Assembly: GCA_036556965.1 (NCBI GenBank) | Contig: DATBIO010000305.1 | Span: forward strand, 1 to 5,162 | DNA: 5,162 bases | DNA from: DATBIO01 sp036556965 | GTDB taxonomy: Bacteria; Acidobacteriota; Vicinamibacteria; Fen-336 | Direction of reading: 5' to 3' | In this document: positions 4,124-5,162 of the stretch, in pieces | Position numbering within the stretch: the stretch's first letter is position 1 | How the letters are laid out: each line of letters starts with the position of its first letter | Program-made: the position numbers and the translations under genes | Notes under the pieces: generated by a model | Seen by the model: the letters and a program-made list of their open reading frames with translations, nothing else | What the model was told of the DNA's origin: nothing | Databases searched by the model: none

Positions 4124-5162
4124 GTGCCCGATCTCTCACCCGACGCCCTCGCCCGCTACCTGGCCGAGATCGTCGGCCCGGGAGTGGAGGTGACGGGCCT
4201 GGCCGCGCTGGGCCAGCCGCCGCAGGAAGGCGGTCTCAAGGGATACGGCTACGGCGTCCCCGTCCGCGTGGAGTACCGGCAGCACGGGGAGCCGCGCGCC
4301 GCGGTCCTGGAGACGCTGAGCCCGGGCGCGTTCGGGCACGAGGGCATGGAGGACCGGGCCCAGGTGCTGCTCTGGGACCACCGCGCCTTCAACCGCATGC
4401 CCCGCCACGCGCGGTCCCTGGACGTGGGCGGCTTCCGGCGCGACGGCCGGCTCGTGTCGCTGGGCGACCTCGACGAGATGTTCGTGCTCATGGAGTTCGT
4501 GCCCGGACGCGGGTACTTCGAGGACCTGCAGCGGCTGCGGGACGGGGAGGCGGCCACCGACCTCGACCGCGCGCGCGCCGACGCCCTGTGCGACTTCCTC
4601 GTGGAGATCCACCGCCTGCGCGGACCGGACCCCGGCCTCTACGTGCGGCGCCTGCGCGAGCTGGTGGGCCACGGGGAGTGCGTGATGGGCGTGGCCGACA
4701 GCTACCCGCCGTGCCACGGCGACATCACCTGGGAGCGCCTGGAGCGCCTCGAGCAGCGGTGCGTCGCCTGGCGCTGGAGGCTGCGGCGGCGCGTCGACCG
4801 CCTGCGCCAGGTCCACGGCGACTTCCATCCCTGGAACATCCTCTTCCGCGAGGGCACCGACTTCTCCGTCCTCGACCGGGCGCGCGGCGAGTGGGGCGAT
4901 CCCGCCGACGACGTCGCCTGCCTCACCATGAACTACCTGTTCTTCTCGCTGCAGCGCCACCTCCGGCTGCAGGGTCCGCTGGAGGCCCTCTTCCGCCGCT
5001 TCTGGGACCGCTACCTCGAGAGAAGCGGCGACGAGGGAGTGCTGGAGGTGGCCGCCCCCTTCCTCGCCTTCCGCGGCCTCGTGATGGCGAGCCCCGTCTG
5101 GTACCCGAACCTCCCGGCGGAGGTGCGGCGCCGGCTCTTCACCTTCATGGAGAGCGTGCTCG
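4124..5162 (+). CDS. Aminoglycoside-phosphotransferase-like kinase, 3'-truncated by window edge
   Basis: The frame stays open for 346 codons to the right edge, so the C-terminus is missing. The C-lobe has the APH/choline-kinase-type phosphotransferase signature. The catalytic loop is HGDFHPWNIL at 231-240, with Asp233 as the likely base and Asn238 as a metal ligand. The metal-binding Asp251 follows in VLDRARGEWGDPADDVA (249-265), the usual place of the 'D-x-(8)-GDP-x-x-D' pattern. MEFVPG at 123-128 resembles the hinge between lobes. The N-lobe is less typical: a glycine-rich stretch GGLKGYGYG (36-44) is seen, but the strand that should carry the ATP-binding lysine reads AAVLETL (59-65). The protein is soluble, and the start is GTG with GGAG seven bases upstream. 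The substrate is unknown; the name does not imply antibiotic resistance, since this fold also serves small-molecule metabolism. It is transcribed divergently from the metal-transporter pair. Confidence 0.85.
   Translation, partial: MPDLSPDALARYLAEIVGPGVEVTGLAALGQPPQEGGLKGYGYGVPVRVEYRQHGEPRAAVLETLSPGAFGHEGMEDRAQVLLWDHRAFNRMPRHARSLDVGGFRRDGRLVSLGDLDEMFVLMEFVPGRGYFEDLQRLRDGEAATDLDRARADALCDFLVEIHRLRGPDPGLYVRRLRELVGHGECVMGVADSYPPCHGDITWERLERLEQRCVAWRWRLRRRVDRLRQVHGDFHPWNILFREGTDFSVLDRARGEWGDPADDVACLTMNYLFFSLQRHLRLQGPLEALFRRFWDRYLERSGDEGVLEVAAPFLAFRGLVMASPVWYPNLPAEVRRRLFTFMESVL

Noticed and set aside
4136..4960. 274-codon minus-strand open frame opposite the kinase-like gene
   Set aside because: The plus strand here carries the phosphotransferase catalytic motif; the minus reading is a His/Val/Ala/Gln-rich mirror of its codons with no family resemblance.

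Overview
The window is very GC-rich bacterial DNA, well over 70 % G+C by eye, with nearly every third codon position G or C. Coding is dense and start codons mix ATG and GTG, each preceded by a GGAG-type ribosome binding site. This fits the chromosome of a high-GC bacterium, for example a soil or sediment lineage such as a myxobacterial relative, Rokubacteria or Gemmatimonadota. The sequence alone does not fix the taxon. I see no rRNA, tRNA, CRISPR array, transposase, integrase or phage gene.

Layout: six genes read leftward on the minus strand and one reads rightward. From left to right they are (i) the first 42 codons of a small membrane protein cut by the left edge, 1-128; (ii) a 92-residue protein of unknown function, 196-474; (iii) a stand-alone phosphoribosyltransferase of the COG1926 type, 736-1434; (iv) a YbaK/EbsC-family aminoacyl-tRNA deacylase, 1449-1937; (v) a short MgtE-like cation transporter, 2138-3121; (vi) a ZIP-family metal transporter, 3118-3885. 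After a 238-bp divergent intergenic region comes (vii) an aminoglycoside-phosphotransferase-like kinase, 4124 to the right edge, which runs off the window without a stop.

Two gene pairs look co-transcribed. The ZIP gene and the MgtE-like gene overlap by four bases (GTGA), so they are probably translationally coupled and form a two-transporter divalent-metal module. The deacylase and the phosphoribosyltransferase are 14 bp apart, and the two leftmost genes may form a third unit. Whether all the minus-strand genes share a transcript is unclear, because gaps of 200 and 261 bp separate these units.

The intergenic regions hold several perfect inverted repeats. The best is a nested one at 4016-4072 between the divergent ZIP and kinase genes, a candidate operator or structured leader. 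No obviously new multi-gene system is visible. The points most worth a second look are the MgtE-like protein that lacks the usual N-terminal cytosolic domain and is coupled to a ZIP gene, the nested palindrome, and the atypical N-lobe of the kinase-like protein. The very long ORFs opposite the real genes are codon-bias shadows.
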